From: JABDIY01 sp963751955
Lineage (GTDB): Bacteria; Actinomycetota; Acidimicrobiia; Acidimicrobiales; SZUA-35
Assembly (NCBI GenBank): GCA_963751955.1
Contig: CAVVWM010000009.1
Coordinates: forward strand, 248,001 to 312,000
Length of the DNA stretch: 64,000 nucleotides
Reading direction: 5' to 3'
Each line of letters begins with the position of its first letter. Position 1 is the stretch's first letter. This document shows positions 15,553 through 24,842 of this stretch, piece after piece. Made by a program: the position numbers and the translations under genes. Below the pieces are notes generated by a model. That model ran no database searches. It was not told the DNA's origin and was given only the letters and a program-made list of their open reading frames with translations.

Positions 15553-17193
15553 ATGGCAACTCCGACCCACCCCGCCCAAACTCCAGCTGAGATCACCGAG
15601 GCCATCCCCGACCGTCCGAAGTGGGCGGGTGCACTGGCAGGGATGATCGCCGGCGGGTCTGCACTGGCCACGGGTGAGCTGGCCGGAGCCTTCGCCGCCC
15701 CAAAACCGGGACCCGTGATCGCAGTCAGCAATCGTGTGATCGACAATGCGCCGGTTTGGTTGATCGACTTCGGCAAGGCGATCTTCGGATTGGCCGACAA
15801 GCCGGCGTTGATCGTGGGAACTGTGATCCTCTCGCTCGCCCTTGCGGCCATCCTCGGAATGATTTCGCTGAACCGTCTCGCCATCGGTGTCGTCGGGATC
15901 AGCACCTTCGGAGTAATCGGGTTTGTTGCGCTCGGCGTGGATGCGCAGGGTGGTTGGGGCTACGGGCTGATCGTATCGATGCTCGCAGTTCTGGCTGGCG
16001 TATCGGTACTCGGTGTGTTGCTCAGTCGGGTGCCAAACAACGCACCACAGCCCGAACAAGCCCAGGTCCGGATCGCAGCACCCGCCAATCCGGTTTGGGC
16101 AACAACCCCTGAGATTGAACGGCGCACATTCCTTGGTTGGCTGACGGCCGCCACCGCCTCACTGATTGGGTTGTCATTGGCAGCCCGCCAACTCCGCAGT
16201 AACGCAGCGGTCGAGGTCGCACGCGGCGAAGTTGAACTGGTGAAGCTCGAAGGAGCTACCGAGATCGAAGCCGCAATCACCGCCGCCAACACAAGCCCGG
16301 TGGCAGCGACTCCGGGCGTCTCGCCGGTTGTCACGCCCAATGAGGACTTCTACCTCATCGACACCGCCACGCTCACCCCTCAAGTCAACCCCGACACCTG
16401 GTCGCTGACGATCAAGGGAATGGTCGACACCGAACTCACCTTCACATACGAGGACCTACTGGCCAGGGCAACCACCATTGCCCCTGTGACGCTGAGCTGT
16501 GTATCGAATCCGATCGGCGGAGGCTTGGTAGGCAACGCCGTATGGCAGGGCGTGCCCTTATCCGACCTGCTCGAAGAGGCCGGTGTGCAGCAGGGCGCCA
16601 CCCAAATCCGAAGTGCCTCCGTTGATGGTTGGGATTGTGGCTTTCCCACCGAGGCCGCATTTGACGGCCGAACCGCACTGGTCGCAGTCGGTATGAACGG
16701 CGTGCCGTTGCCGGTCGATCACGGGTTTCCGGTTCGCCTCGTTGTTTCGGGGCTGTACGGCTATGTATCGGCCACGAAGTGGCTCAAGGAGATTGAGCTG
16801 ACCACCTTTGAAGACTTCGACGGATTCTGGGTCCCTCGTGGCTGGTCCAAGCTCGGCCCGGTGAAGACCCAAAGTCGAATCGACACCCCCAGATCCAACT
16901 CCAGAGTTGTTCCCGGACGAGTGGCAATCGGTGGTGTTGCGTGGGCACCCAACAAAGGCATCGTGAAAGTGGAGGTTCAGGTGGACGACGAGCCGTGGAT
17001 CGAAGCTGATCTAGGCGAGTCCCTTGGTGTGAACTCCTGGCGTCAATGGAGTACCGCTGCAGCCATCGATTCCGGTGACCACCGGATCCGGGTTCGGGCA
17101 ACAGACGCCGGGGGCGAAACTCAAACCGACGTGGTCACCGCGGTGGACCCCAACGGGGCCTCCGGCTGGCATACGATCAACATTCGGACCTGA
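15553..17193 (+). CDS. Membrane-anchored sulfite oxidase-like molybdopterin oxidoreductase
   Basis: A 546-residue protein with about four hydrophobic segments in the first 160 residues, then a TAT-like ERRTFLGWLTAATASLIGLS segment at ~residues 190-215 that leads into the extracytoplasmic catalytic part. The molybdopterin domain (residues ~250-430) contains NEDFYLIDTA, the Mo-ligand Cys316 in TLSCVSNPIGG, NAVWQGVPLSDLL, DGWDCGFP, and GFPVRLVVSGLYGYVSATKW. A C-terminal Mo-co dimerisation (Ig-like) domain with VAIGGVAWAP ends the protein. The natural substrate is not known for such actinobacterial fusions; sulfite or another oxyanion or sulfoxide is possible. Confidence 0.88.
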   Translation: MATPTHPAQTPAEITEAIPDRPKWAGALAGMIAGGSALATGELAGAFAAPKPGPVIAVSNRVIDNAPVWLIDFGKAIFGLADKPALIVGTVILSLALAAILGMISLNRLAIGVVGISTFGVIGFVALGVDAQGGWGYGLIVSMLAVLAGVSVLGVLLSRVPNNAPQPEQAQVRIAAPANPVWATTPEIERRTFLGWLTAATASLIGLSLAARQLRSNAAVEVARGEVELVKLEGATEIEAAITAANTSPVAATPGVSPVVTPNEDFYLIDTATLTPQVNPDTWSLTIKGMVDTELTFTYEDLLARATTIAPVTLSCVSNPIGGGLVGNAVWQGVPLSDLLEEAGVQQGATQIRSASVDGWDCGFPTEAAFDGRTALVAVGMNGVPLPVDHGFPVRLVVSGLYGYVSATKWLKEIELTTFEDFDGFWVPRGWSKLGPVKTQSRIDTPRSNSRVVPGRVAIGGVAWAPNKGIVKVEVQVDDEPWIEADLGESLGVNSWRQWSTAAAIDSGDHRIRVRATDAGGETQTDVVTAVDPNGASGWHTINIRT

Positions 17194-17274
17194 GAACGTC
17201 GCCCGGGAGAGCGGGCCCGACAAAGGGCGGGTTCGATCCATCTCGGGTACCGTTTGGCACTCGAAAGGCAGCCG

Positions 17275-18477
17275 ATGAGCCGAACAAACTTCTACTCCTC
17301 GATCGACCAGACGCTCGATCAAATCCGTTCTGAGGGGCTATGGAAACCCGAGCGGCCCCTCATCTCCCCTCAGGGTGGGTCGGTCCGAGTGACATCAGGC
17401 GGCGGCGAGGTTCTCAACTTCTGTGCGAACAACTACCTTGGCCTCGCCGATCATCCTGCGCTTGCCAAGGCGGCATCGGATGCGATGGACAACTACGGGT
17501 ACGGGATGGCATCGGTCCGATTCATTTGCGGGACGCTCGACATCCACCGCTCATTGGAATCTGAGATCGCCGATTTCCTCGGCACCGACGATTCGATCAG
17601 CTTCGCGGCTTGCTTCGATGCGAACGGTGCAGTCTTTGAACCGTTGTTGGGAGCTGACGATGCGATCGTGTCGGATTCACTCAATCACGCGTCGATCATC
17701 GATGGAATCCGCTTGTGCAGGGCCCGCCGTTACCGCTTCGCCACCCGCGACATGGCTGACCTCGAGACCAAGGTCATCCAGGCCAGAGATGACGGAGCCA
17801 ACAACATCTTGATCGTGACCGACGGCGTCTTCTCCATGGATGGGTTCGTTGCCGACCTGACCTCGATCTGTGATATTGCCGACAAACACGACACTCTGGT
17901 GATGGTGGATGACTGCCACGCCACCGGCTTCATCGGTCCGGGAGGTAGAGGCACGCCTGCGCTCCACGGCGTGGCTGACAGAGTTGACATAGTTACCAGC
18001 ACCCTGGGAAAGGCTCTCGGCGGTGGCATGGGTGGGTTCATAGCCGCCAGACAAAACGTGGTCGACCTTCTCCGTCAACGGGCTCGACCCTATTTGTTCT
18101 CCAATGCGCTGGCACCGGCGCTTGTGGGCGGAGCGCGTGAGGCCCTGCGGCTGGTGCACGCCGGCGACGATCTGCGCGCCGCGCTCGAGGACAACGCCGC
18201 TTACTTCCGAGAACGCATGACGGCCGTAGGGTTCGAACTCACCGGCCAGGGCCATCCGATCATTCCGGTGATGATCGGTGACGCCGGCATCGCCGGCTCC
18301 ATGGCTGCGGGCCTTCTCGACCACGGTGTCTACGTGACTGCCTTCAGCTATCCGGTGGTTCCGGTTGGGACCGCTCGAATTCGCACTCAAATGAACTCTG
18401 CCCATTCTCGGGATGACATCGATCGCGCTGTGGACGCGTTCATCGAGGTAGGCACTACACATGGGCTGGTGGCGTGA
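17275..18477 (+). CDS. kbl: Glycine C-acetyltransferase (2-amino-3-ketobutyrate CoA ligase)
   Basis: A 400-residue PLP enzyme that cleaves 2-amino-3-oxobutyrate with CoA to glycine and acetyl-CoA. Motifs: NNYLGLADHP, GMASVRFICGT, the cofactor contacts DSLNHASIIDG and VDDCHATGFIG, and the PLP lysine Lys246 in TSTLGKALGGGMGG. Length matches Kbl (~398). ATG at 17275 has AAAGG about 6 nt upstream; an in-frame upstream codon at 17254 is less likely. Its stop overlaps the tdh start, so the two form a threonine-degradation operon. Confidence 0.93.
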   Translation: MSRTNFYSSIDQTLDQIRSEGLWKPERPLISPQGGSVRVTSGGGEVLNFCANNYLGLADHPALAKAASDAMDNYGYGMASVRFICGTLDIHRSLESEIADFLGTDDSISFAACFDANGAVFEPLLGADDAIVSDSLNHASIIDGIRLCRARRYRFATRDMADLETKVIQARDDGANNILIVTDGVFSMDGFVADLTSICDIADKHDTLVMVDDCHATGFIGPGGRGTPALHGVADRVDIVTSTLGKALGGGMGGFIAARQNVVDLLRQRARPYLFSNALAPALVGGAREALRLVHAGDDLRAALEDNAAYFRERMTAVGFELTGQGHPIIPVMIGDAGIAGSMAAGLLDHGVYVTAFSYPVVPVGTARIRTQMNSAHSRDDIDRAVDAFIEVGTTHGLVA

Positions 18478-19502
18478 GAGCTCTTGTGAAGACCCAACCG
18501 GGGCGCGGCTTGAAGCTGGTCGAGCGACCTGAACCGCAGCCGGGTCCTGATGACGTGCTCGTGAGGGTTACCCACGCAGCAATCTGTGGCACCGACCTTC
18601 ACATCTATGAATGGGACCCGTGGGCCCAAGCAACTCTCGCTCCTCCTGTGACACTGGGGCACGAGTTCGTAGGCACGGTGGTGGCACGCGGTCACAACGT
18701 GCATGACATCGAACCCGGCACCCGGGTGGCGGGCGAAGGCCACATCACCTGCGGCCGTTGTCGCAACTGTCGGTCTGGTCATGGTCACCTTTGCAGGAAC
18801 ACCGTCGGTATCGGCATTCAGACCGACGGAGGTTTCGCCGATTTCGTGGTAATTCCCGCCTCGAATGCCTACCCGATTCCCGACACGGTGCCCGATGAGC
18901 TCGCAGCGATCCTCGATCCGTTGGGCAACGCCGTTCACACCTCTCTGTCCTTTGATCTGGTGGGTGAGGACGTTCTGATCACCGGCGCCGGACCGATCGG
19001 TCAGATGGCGGCTGCGATCTGCCGGCACGTCGGTGCCCGACACGTCGTGGTAACCGACGTCGATGAGAGTCGACTGGCGACGGCCAAACAGATGGGGGCT
19101 TCGCGAGCGATCGAAGCCGGCACTGAATCTCTGATCCAGGTGATGGCCGAACTCGGTATGACAGAGGGTTTCGACGTCGCTCTGGAAATGTCGGGCAGCC
19201 CACTCGCCGTCAGCGACATCCTCAACGTCGCCAACCACGGTGCAAAGGTGGGCCTTCTTGGTGTCTTCACCAAACCAGCCGAGGTCGATCTCAATCAGGC
19301 GATTTTCAAGAGCCTCACCATCAAAGGGATCTATGGCCGAGAAATGTTCGACACGTGGTACAAGGCGGTGGCCATGCTCGATTCCGGGCTCGACATCAGC
19401 CCGGTGATCAGCCATCGACTACCGCTTGAAGACTACACAAAGGCGTTCGAGCTTATGCTCGCCGGCGATGCCAACAAAGTGGTCCTCACCATCAACCCCT
19501 AA
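18474..19502 (+). CDS. tdh: L-threonine 3-dehydrogenase
   Basis: A 342-residue zinc-dependent medium-chain dehydrogenase that oxidises threonine to 2-amino-3-oxobutyrate, the Kbl substrate. Visible are the catalytic-zinc stretch AAICGTDLHIYEWD with the Cys, GHEFVG, the structural-zinc cluster CGRCRNCRSGHGHLC, and the NAD-binding GAGPIGQMAAAICR. IKGIYGREMFDTWYK near the C-terminus is typical of threonine dehydrogenases. Length matches the family (341-343). The GTG start overlaps the kbl stop by 4 nt (GTGA), implying translational coupling. Confidence 0.94.
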   Translation: MRALVKTQPGRGLKLVERPEPQPGPDDVLVRVTHAAICGTDLHIYEWDPWAQATLAPPVTLGHEFVGTVVARGHNVHDIEPGTRVAGEGHITCGRCRNCRSGHGHLCRNTVGIGIQTDGGFADFVVIPASNAYPIPDTVPDELAAILDPLGNAVHTSLSFDLVGEDVLITGAGPIGQMAAAICRHVGARHVVVTDVDESRLATAKQMGASRAIEAGTESLIQVMAELGMTEGFDVALEMSGSPLAVSDILNVANHGAKVGLLGVFTKPAEVDLNQAIFKSLTIKGIYGREMFDTWYKAVAMLDSGLDISPVISHRLPLEDYTKAFELMLAGDANKVVLTINP

Positions 19503-19510
19503 GTCGTTGC

Positions 19511-20714
19511 CTACGGCAGATAAGGAAGCGGGTCGATCGGCTTGCCGTTGAGTCGCAGTTCATAGTGAAGGTGGGGCGCGGTAGACCAGCCGGTGTTCCC
19601 GACATGGCCGACTACATCTCCCAAACTCACCACGTCACCGACTTGTACTGCGATCTTGGACTGATGGGCATACAGGGTGCTGAAGCCGCCCCCATGATCC
19701 ACCACCACCGCATTGCCGTACCCACCGCGCCAACCGGCGAAGATAACCGTACCTCCCTTGGCGGCATATATGGGTTCCCCGGAACGACCTCCGATGTCGA
19801 GTCCGGTGTGCATACGTCGGGTGCCGAAGATCGGGTGGACTCTGGGACCGAAACCGCTCGAGAGTCGACCGATGAGGGGCCAGTCGTATCCTTGCACCGA
19901 GGGGTCGCCCGCCGGAGGAGCGACCGCCGGTCCGGTAGAAGAAGCCGGTGTACTTCGCGATGATGTAGGCCGTCAGCTCATCGATGTCTCGTTGACGCTC
20001 GGCAACCTTGGCCTCCTGTTCAGCCACTCGACGTTCAAACTCTTCTTTGAGCTCCGCTGACTCTATGAGATCTCCCTCCAGCCCCTCTAGCTGGGCGGCG
20101 AGTTGTTGTTCGAGTTTGATGGTCTCAGAGGCGGCTTCCTGCACTGCAACTTCGGCGAGGAGACCGTCTTCTTCCACCAATCGAACCTGATCCAAAAGCT
20201 CAGCCGGTTCGGCGTTGGCCTCTCGGATCAGTGAGTCTTGACGATAGGCATCGCTGAGCGAACCCGCGGAGAAGAAAGCCTCTTCCTTGTGACTCGAACG
20301 CACAAATCCGGCAACAGCGATCGTTGCGATCTCCGCTTTGAGTCGTGCAGTTTCGACGACTGCGCCAAGTTTGATCTGTCGAGCCGCTTCGAGTTCGGCT
20401 TCGACCACCAGCAGCTCCCGGTCGAGCATGTCGACCGCAAGTTCGGTTGTAGCGATCTCTACGTTGAGATAGTCCAGGAGTTCGGCCAACTCATCGTTCT
20501 TCAGCTTGGCAGCTTCAAGTTCGCGCAGTGCATTTGAGCGATCAGCCTTGACCTCCTCGCGCTCCTTGCGGGCCTCGTCAACTGACTCCTGTGCGCTGGC
20601 CGAGGGCAGTACCACCGAAGTAGCCAAAGCCACCATCAGCATCACGGCGAGCACGCTCCAGCGGCGCGGCGACTCTGAATTGGACTTCGGATCCTTCACC
20701 CTCGACCTCAACAA
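19511..20714 (-). CDS. Secreted M23-family peptidoglycan endopeptidase with coiled coil (one frameshift)
   Basis: The gene is split in two frames, but joining them with one base removed near 19,934-19,945 gives a 400-residue protein. The N-terminus is a Sec signal peptide (RRWSVLAVMLMVALATSVVLPSASA). It is followed by a long Glu/Lys-rich coiled coil (EnvC-like), then SSGFGPRVHPIFGTRRMHTGLDIGG with the first zinc His/Asp, and TAPHLHYELRLNG with the HxH ligands. M23 enzymes cut peptidoglycan cross-bridges, and the coiled coil usually binds a regulator such as FtsEX. The start is uncertain: TTG at 20714 or GTG at 20699. The frameshift is probably a sequencing error because both halves are intact. 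Confidence 0.85.
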
Positions 20715-20920
20715 GACTGTTGCAAGTTTCGCACTACCGTCACGATGCTAACCCTTAGGTTGAGGGACCACTCACCAGGGCACCGTCGGTAGTCTCAGCT
20801 TGCTTTTAGTGGTCGCACTTTCGGAAGGCCGATTCCCCGCCTATCGTTTCAATGCGCCGCCGCACGCTCCCGGTCTTTGACCGGCCGCGTGGGGATACCC
20901 AGCGCGTGTGAAAGGAAGCA

Positions 20921-22075
20921 ATGACGAAGTCGATCATCACAGGTCTTGGTGTTCTCACCGTGGTCACTGCGCTTTTGTTATGGCTGGCAGGGGTTTACGA
21001 AATCAGCAGCGCCGGTGCGTTGGCGTTGGGCTTCATCGGTTTTGTCTTGACTATCTTCTTTGCCCGGTTCGGCGGATTCAAGCCGTTCTTCCCCGCAGCC
21101 GAGGACGTCATGAGAGTGGCCAAGCAGGAATCCCACTCCGGTCACAGCAGCGCAAACCGTTCGCTTGTGGGAGTAGGAGCTGAGGCCGATCCATCGGAAT
21201 CGCTCTTTGGCAGCCAAACTCGCGACCCATCCCCCAGGCCACCCGTGGTACGAAGGGTCTTTTCCGACGATGAAGGCGATGTCGACCAAATCGATGACGA
21301 GGACAGCCACGAAACACATCCACCCCTATTCGGTGAGGCTCTCAGCGAACAACTTGCGATCGAGCATTCAATCGAGGATCACATCACCTGGCCCAATGAT
21401 GATGATGATGATGGTGGTGAGGAAGTCGAGAGTCATTCGCTTTTCAAAGAACGGGGAGGGTTTGTCGGCAGCCTTCGAACCAGCGAAGCTGTCGCTGAGT
21501 CAGCAGCCGACGTCGAGCTTGAGGGGTCATCGACCGCCACAGCCGTGATCGGGGTCGACCGAGACTCACACCGGGTCGCAGCAGATACCGAAGCCCACGT
21601 TGATCCCGAGGAGTTCGGTGTCGAACCCTCGGTGGACGCCGACATCGACATCGAGGAGCTTGACGCCGAAGAACTGGCGGCATCACTTGATGCACTCGAG
21701 CCGGCCGACCCCTACCAAGCGGCGGCAGATACCGACTACGTGGCCGAGCCAGTCGTCACTGAACCCACAGGGCTCGCCGTTGCCAGCGGCACCGAACTCC
21801 CTGTGGTCATCAGCCCGCCGACAACACTCGAACTCCACAAGTACTCCTCGACGGAGATCTTGGAGGTTGTAAAGACCCAGGAAGGTGTCCTTGTGGATAC
21901 TCTCATCGAGGAAGGCGTGCTCAGCACGTCGGGGCCACTCACCGACAAGGACATCCGGACGATGGTGTTTGTCGCAGTGAGCAGCAACGAATTGATCGAT
22001 GTGCTCACCCAAGCCCAGCAAGAGGCCGTGGCGCTCAACGGGGGCGGAGAACACGCCCTGAGCGCTGGCGACTGA
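20921..22075 (+). CDS. Membrane-anchored acidic protein of unknown function
   Basis: 384 residues. Two transmembrane helices occupy residues ~5-50 (ITGLGVLTVVTALLLWLAG, ALALGFIGFVLTIFFARFGG). A long, low-complexity acidic region follows (poly-Asp around residues 160-170, repeated EEL and DAE patterns), ending in a predicted helical domain (YSSTEILEVVKTQEGVLVDT through ELIDVLTQAQQEAV). I recognise no family. The topology suggests a short hairpin anchor with a large cytoplasmic acidic tail. A strong Shine-Dalgarno, AAAGGAA, lies 5 nt before the ATG. It sits between the divergent M23 peptidase and glpK. Confidence 0.75.
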   Translation: MTKSIITGLGVLTVVTALLLWLAGVYEISSAGALALGFIGFVLTIFFARFGGFKPFFPAAEDVMRVAKQESHSGHSSANRSLVGVGAEADPSESLFGSQTRDPSPRPPVVRRVFSDDEGDVDQIDDEDSHETHPPLFGEALSEQLAIEHSIEDHITWPNDDDDDGGEEVESHSLFKERGGFVGSLRTSEAVAESAADVELEGSSTATAVIGVDRDSHRVAADTEAHVDPEEFGVEPSVDADIDIEELDAEELAASLDALEPADPYQAAADTDYVAEPVVTEPTGLAVASGTELPVVISPPTTLELHKYSSTEILEVVKTQEGVLVDTLIEEGVLSTSGPLTDKDIRTMVFVAVSSNELIDVLTQAQQEAVALNGGGEHALSAGD

Positions 22076-22143
22076 GTCCTACTACATTCGGTCCTCAGAC
22101 AGCGCCGGGCCCGGGTCGGGCGTGCTCATGAAAAGGAGTGAGT

Positions 22144-23619
22144 GTGGGAATTGTTGTTGCACTAGATGCGGGGACAACCGGCGTGCGGGCGCTGGCCATC
22201 AACGAGCGGTCCGAAGTCCAAGGCCTGGCTTACACTGAGTTCACTCAGCATTTCCCCCAACCGGGATGGGTTGAACACGACGCCAATGAGGTCTGGACGA
22301 GCATCCGGGGCGTGATCGCCGAACTGATGGCAACCCTCGAGGAGCCGGTCGTGGCCATCGGTATCACGAACCAACGCGAAACAGTCGTCGCCTGGGACCG
22401 GCGAACAGGCGAACCACTGCATCGCGCCATCGTTTGGCAGGACCGCCGAACCGCTGCTTACTGCGATGAATTGACCGAGAAAGGCCATCTTTCTCTGGTT
22501 CGATCAGTCACCGGGTTGGTGCTCGATCCCTATTTTTCGGGAAGCAAGTTCCGGTGGATGTTGAACGAGGGCGGTGTTGAAGTGAACGAACATCTCCTGT
22601 TGGGAACCATCGACTCGTGGCTCATGTGGAAGTTGACCGGCGGAGCTGTCCACGCAACCGAGCCCTCGAACGCCAGCCGTACAATGCTCATGGACATCGG
22701 CAGCTTGGCCTGGTCAGAAGAGATGTGCGATCTGCTCGGTGTACCCATTTCGGCGCTCCCCGAGATCAGGCCAACCAGTGGTCGATTCGGTCTAACCACC
22801 GACAGCACCGCACTCGGACCAGGAATCCCGATCAGCGGTGTAGCAGGCGACCAGCAATCGGCCCTTTTCGGTCAGGCCTGTTTCGAACCCGGAATGACGA
22901 AAAACACCTACGGAACCGGCAGCTTCGTTCTGATGAACGTGGGCGCAACGATGCCCGAACCCGCCAATGGCCTCCTGACGACCGTGGCCTGGCAACTCGA
23001 GGAAGGTGGTCCAGCCACCTATGCCTATGAAGGTGCGGTTTTCGTGACCGGCTCAGCTATTCAGTGGTTGCGGGATGGCCTCGGGATCATTTCCAAGGCC
23101 GCCGACATCGGCCCGCTAGCGGCATCTGTTGACTCCACTGGAGACGTGTTCTTGGTGCCGGCGTTCACCGGCTTGGGCAGCCCGTACTGGGACCCCTACG
23201 CCCGCGGCACCATCGTAGGAATCACCCGGGGCACCGGCCGAGCCGAACTGGCACGCGCGACGGTGGAGGCCATTGCGTTCAGCGTTCGTGACGTCGTGGA
23301 GGCCATGACCGCCAACTCCGGCACTCCCCCGGCTGAGCTACGGGTCGATGGCGGTGCCAGCGTGATGGACCTACTACTTCAACTTCAAGCCGACCAGTTG
23401 AAGGTGCCCGTGACCCGTCCAGCAAACATGGAATGTACTGCGTTGGGCGCTTCGTACCTGGCGGGCTTGGCAGAGGGCTACTGGTCAAGCACCCAAGATG
23501 TCGTGGACGGCTGGAGAGTCGACGCAAGGTTCACCCCCTCACCTGACAGCTCGGGCGTGGAGGAGCTCTACGCCCGCTGGATCCAAGCTGTTGAACGCTC
23601 TCGCGGCTGGGCGTCCTAG
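22144..23619 (+). CDS. glpK: Glycerol kinase
   Basis: A ~491-residue FGGY kinase that phosphorylates glycerol to glycerol-3-phosphate. Motifs: VVALDAGTTGVRALAI (phosphate loop), QHFPQPGWVEHDANEVW, ITNQRETVVAWDRRTGEPLH, IVWQDRRT, GTIDSWLMWKLTGG, SGVAGDQQSALFGQ, NTYGTGSFVLMN and the FGGY signature region LRVDGGAS. GTG at 22144 is preferred because AAGGAG at 22133-22138 sits 5 nt upstream; GTG at 22138 overlaps that site. The stop shares the CTAG at 23616-23619 with the convergent deacylase gene. No glpF or glpD gene is adjacent. Confidence 0.95.
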   Translation: MGIVVALDAGTTGVRALAINERSEVQGLAYTEFTQHFPQPGWVEHDANEVWTSIRGVIAELMATLEEPVVAIGITNQRETVVAWDRRTGEPLHRAIVWQDRRTAAYCDELTEKGHLSLVRSVTGLVLDPYFSGSKFRWMLNEGGVEVNEHLLLGTIDSWLMWKLTGGAVHATEPSNASRTMLMDIGSLAWSEEMCDLLGVPISALPEIRPTSGRFGLTTDSTALGPGIPISGVAGDQQSALFGQACFEPGMTKNTYGTGSFVLMNVGATMPEPANGLLTTVAWQLEEGGPATYAYEGAVFVTGSAIQWLRDGLGIISKAADIGPLAASVDSTGDVFLVPAFTGLGSPYWDPYARGTIVGITRGTGRAELARATVEAIAFSVRDVVEAMTANSGTPPAELRVDGGASVMDLLLQLQADQLKVPVTRPANMECTALGASYLAGLAEGYWSSTQDVVDGWRVDARFTPSPDSSGVEELYARWIQAVERSRGWAS

Positions 23620-24113
23620 GAACCGGTTCCATCGTCGGCGACCCTGGCAAGTCCCTCGACGATCTCGGCGTTCATGAGAGCAGCGAGCAGAGCGGGCGGG
23701 CCAACGATCTTGCGGTCTCTACCACCACCGCCCAGCACGATACGCTCCCGGCTCATTACCCGACTGTCGATCCACAGCGGCAGATCGCTGGGCAGTCCTA
23801 CGGCTGTGACCCCTCCGATGGCCATGCCGGTGAGTTCCACCGTCTGATCACCCGAGGCGAAAGAGGCCTTGCGGGTGCCGAATCGTTTGCGCACAGCGCC
23901 GTTCACATCCAGCCGAGAGTCGGCCAACACAACGCAGGCGGCGAACGACTTTGGATCGGATTTGCCCACGACGATGATCGTGTTAGCCGAGTCGGCCAGT
24001 TCGTATCCGTAGGCTCGGCAGAACTCTGCGGTGTCGGCCAGGCCGGGATCGCATTCCACGATCTCGTACGGAATCCCGGTTGCGTTCAATTCGTCGACTA
24101 CGACATCGGCCAT
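23616..24113 (-). CDS. YbaK/EbsC-type aminoacyl-tRNA deacylase
   Basis: A 165-residue single-domain protein of the YbaK/ProX editing family, which hydrolyses mischarged aminoacyl-tRNA (for example Cys- or Ala-tRNAPro). Seen are an N-terminal helix/strand ending GIPYEIVECDP and NTIIVVGKSDPKSFAACVVLADSRLD with the substrate-pocket lysine. RKASFASGDQTVELTGMAIGGVTAVGLP follows, where the G-x-x-P loop is typical, and WIDSRVMSRERIVLGGGGRD ends the core. Which amino acid it edits cannot be told. It converges with glpK with overlapping stop codons. Confidence 0.85.
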   Translation of the reverse strand: MADVVVDELNATGIPYEIVECDPGLADTAEFCRAYGYELADSANTIIVVGKSDPKSFAACVVLADSRLDVNGAVRKRFGTRKASFASGDQTVELTGMAIGGVTAVGLPSDLPLWIDSRVMSRERIVLGGGGRDRKIVGPPALLAALMNAEIVEGLARVADDGTGS

Positions 24114-24204
24114 TGTTTGGTTCTATCAGCGCTCGGTTCGATCAGCGTCATCGCTCGCTGGCAGACCCGCAGCTCGGTTTGACGCCGGGTCAGGGAACTT
24201 GTTC

Positions 24205-24210
24205 TACCCT
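24205..24210 (+). promoter_or_regulatory. -10 box (TACCCT) of a leaderless promoter
   Basis: TACCCT lies 8 nt before the ATG at 24219 of the TetR-type gene. Confidence 0.45.
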
Positions 24211-24218
24211 GGCCCGGT

Positions 24219-24842
24219 ATGTCCTTGGCCCCAGATCAGCGCAAGCTGACCTCCCGCGGTCAGGAACGGCGAGACGAACTGGTGAGGATCGCCGTAGAGA
24301 AATTCTCCGAACAGGGGTATCACCCGACTTCGGTCGCCGAGATTGTCGATCAGGTCGGCGTGGGCAAAGGGGTGTTCTATTGGTACTTCGCCTCCAAGGA
24401 AGATCTCCTTCGAGAGATCCTCAAAGAAGCTTTGCTGGAGATCCGACGCCATCAGCAGTCCGCAATTCGCGACGAACCGAATCCGCTGCGTCGGATCGAA
24501 CTGGGCATCCGTGCATCACTCAAGTGGTTGTCCGAGAATCCCGAAGTTTTTCGGCTCGTCGATTTCGCTCGCGCTGAAGACACCTTTGCCGAAGAACTAC
24601 GCCGCGGTCGGGAAATCTCCACTCAGGACACCCAGCGCCACCTAAAGGAGGCAATGGATCAGGGTTTGATCGAACCGGGTGACGCTCGGGCGATGGCGAT
24701 CGCCATCCGTGGAATCACCGACGAGGTCATTCGAGTGAGCGCCGACACCGGAGAGCCGATACCAGCCAACTCGGTTGTCAAGATGGTCGTACACGGCGTT
24801 GTAGGTGCAGCTAGCGGCCTAGAAAGAGATCGCGAACGCTGA
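24219..24842 (+). CDS. TetR/AcrR-family transcriptional regulator
   Basis: A 207-residue regulator. The N-terminal DNA-binding domain is clear: RDELVRIAVEKFSEQGYHPT, then SVAEIVDQVGVGKGVFYWYF and ASKEDLL. The C-terminal ligand domain holds ALKWLSENPEVFRLVDF-like helices resembling fatty-acid or lipid-responsive TetR proteins, but the ligand cannot be named. Its 3' end overlaps the convergent ROK kinase gene by 32 bp. No clear palindrome is seen upstream. Confidence 0.86.
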   Translation: MSLAPDQRKLTSRGQERRDELVRIAVEKFSEQGYHPTSVAEIVDQVGVGKGVFYWYFASKEDLLREILKEALLEIRRHQQSAIRDEPNPLRRIELGIRASLKWLSENPEVFRLVDFARAEDTFAEELRRGREISTQDTQRHLKEAMDQGLIEPGDARAMAIAIRGITDEVIRVSADTGEPIPANSVVKMVVHGVVGAASGLERDRER

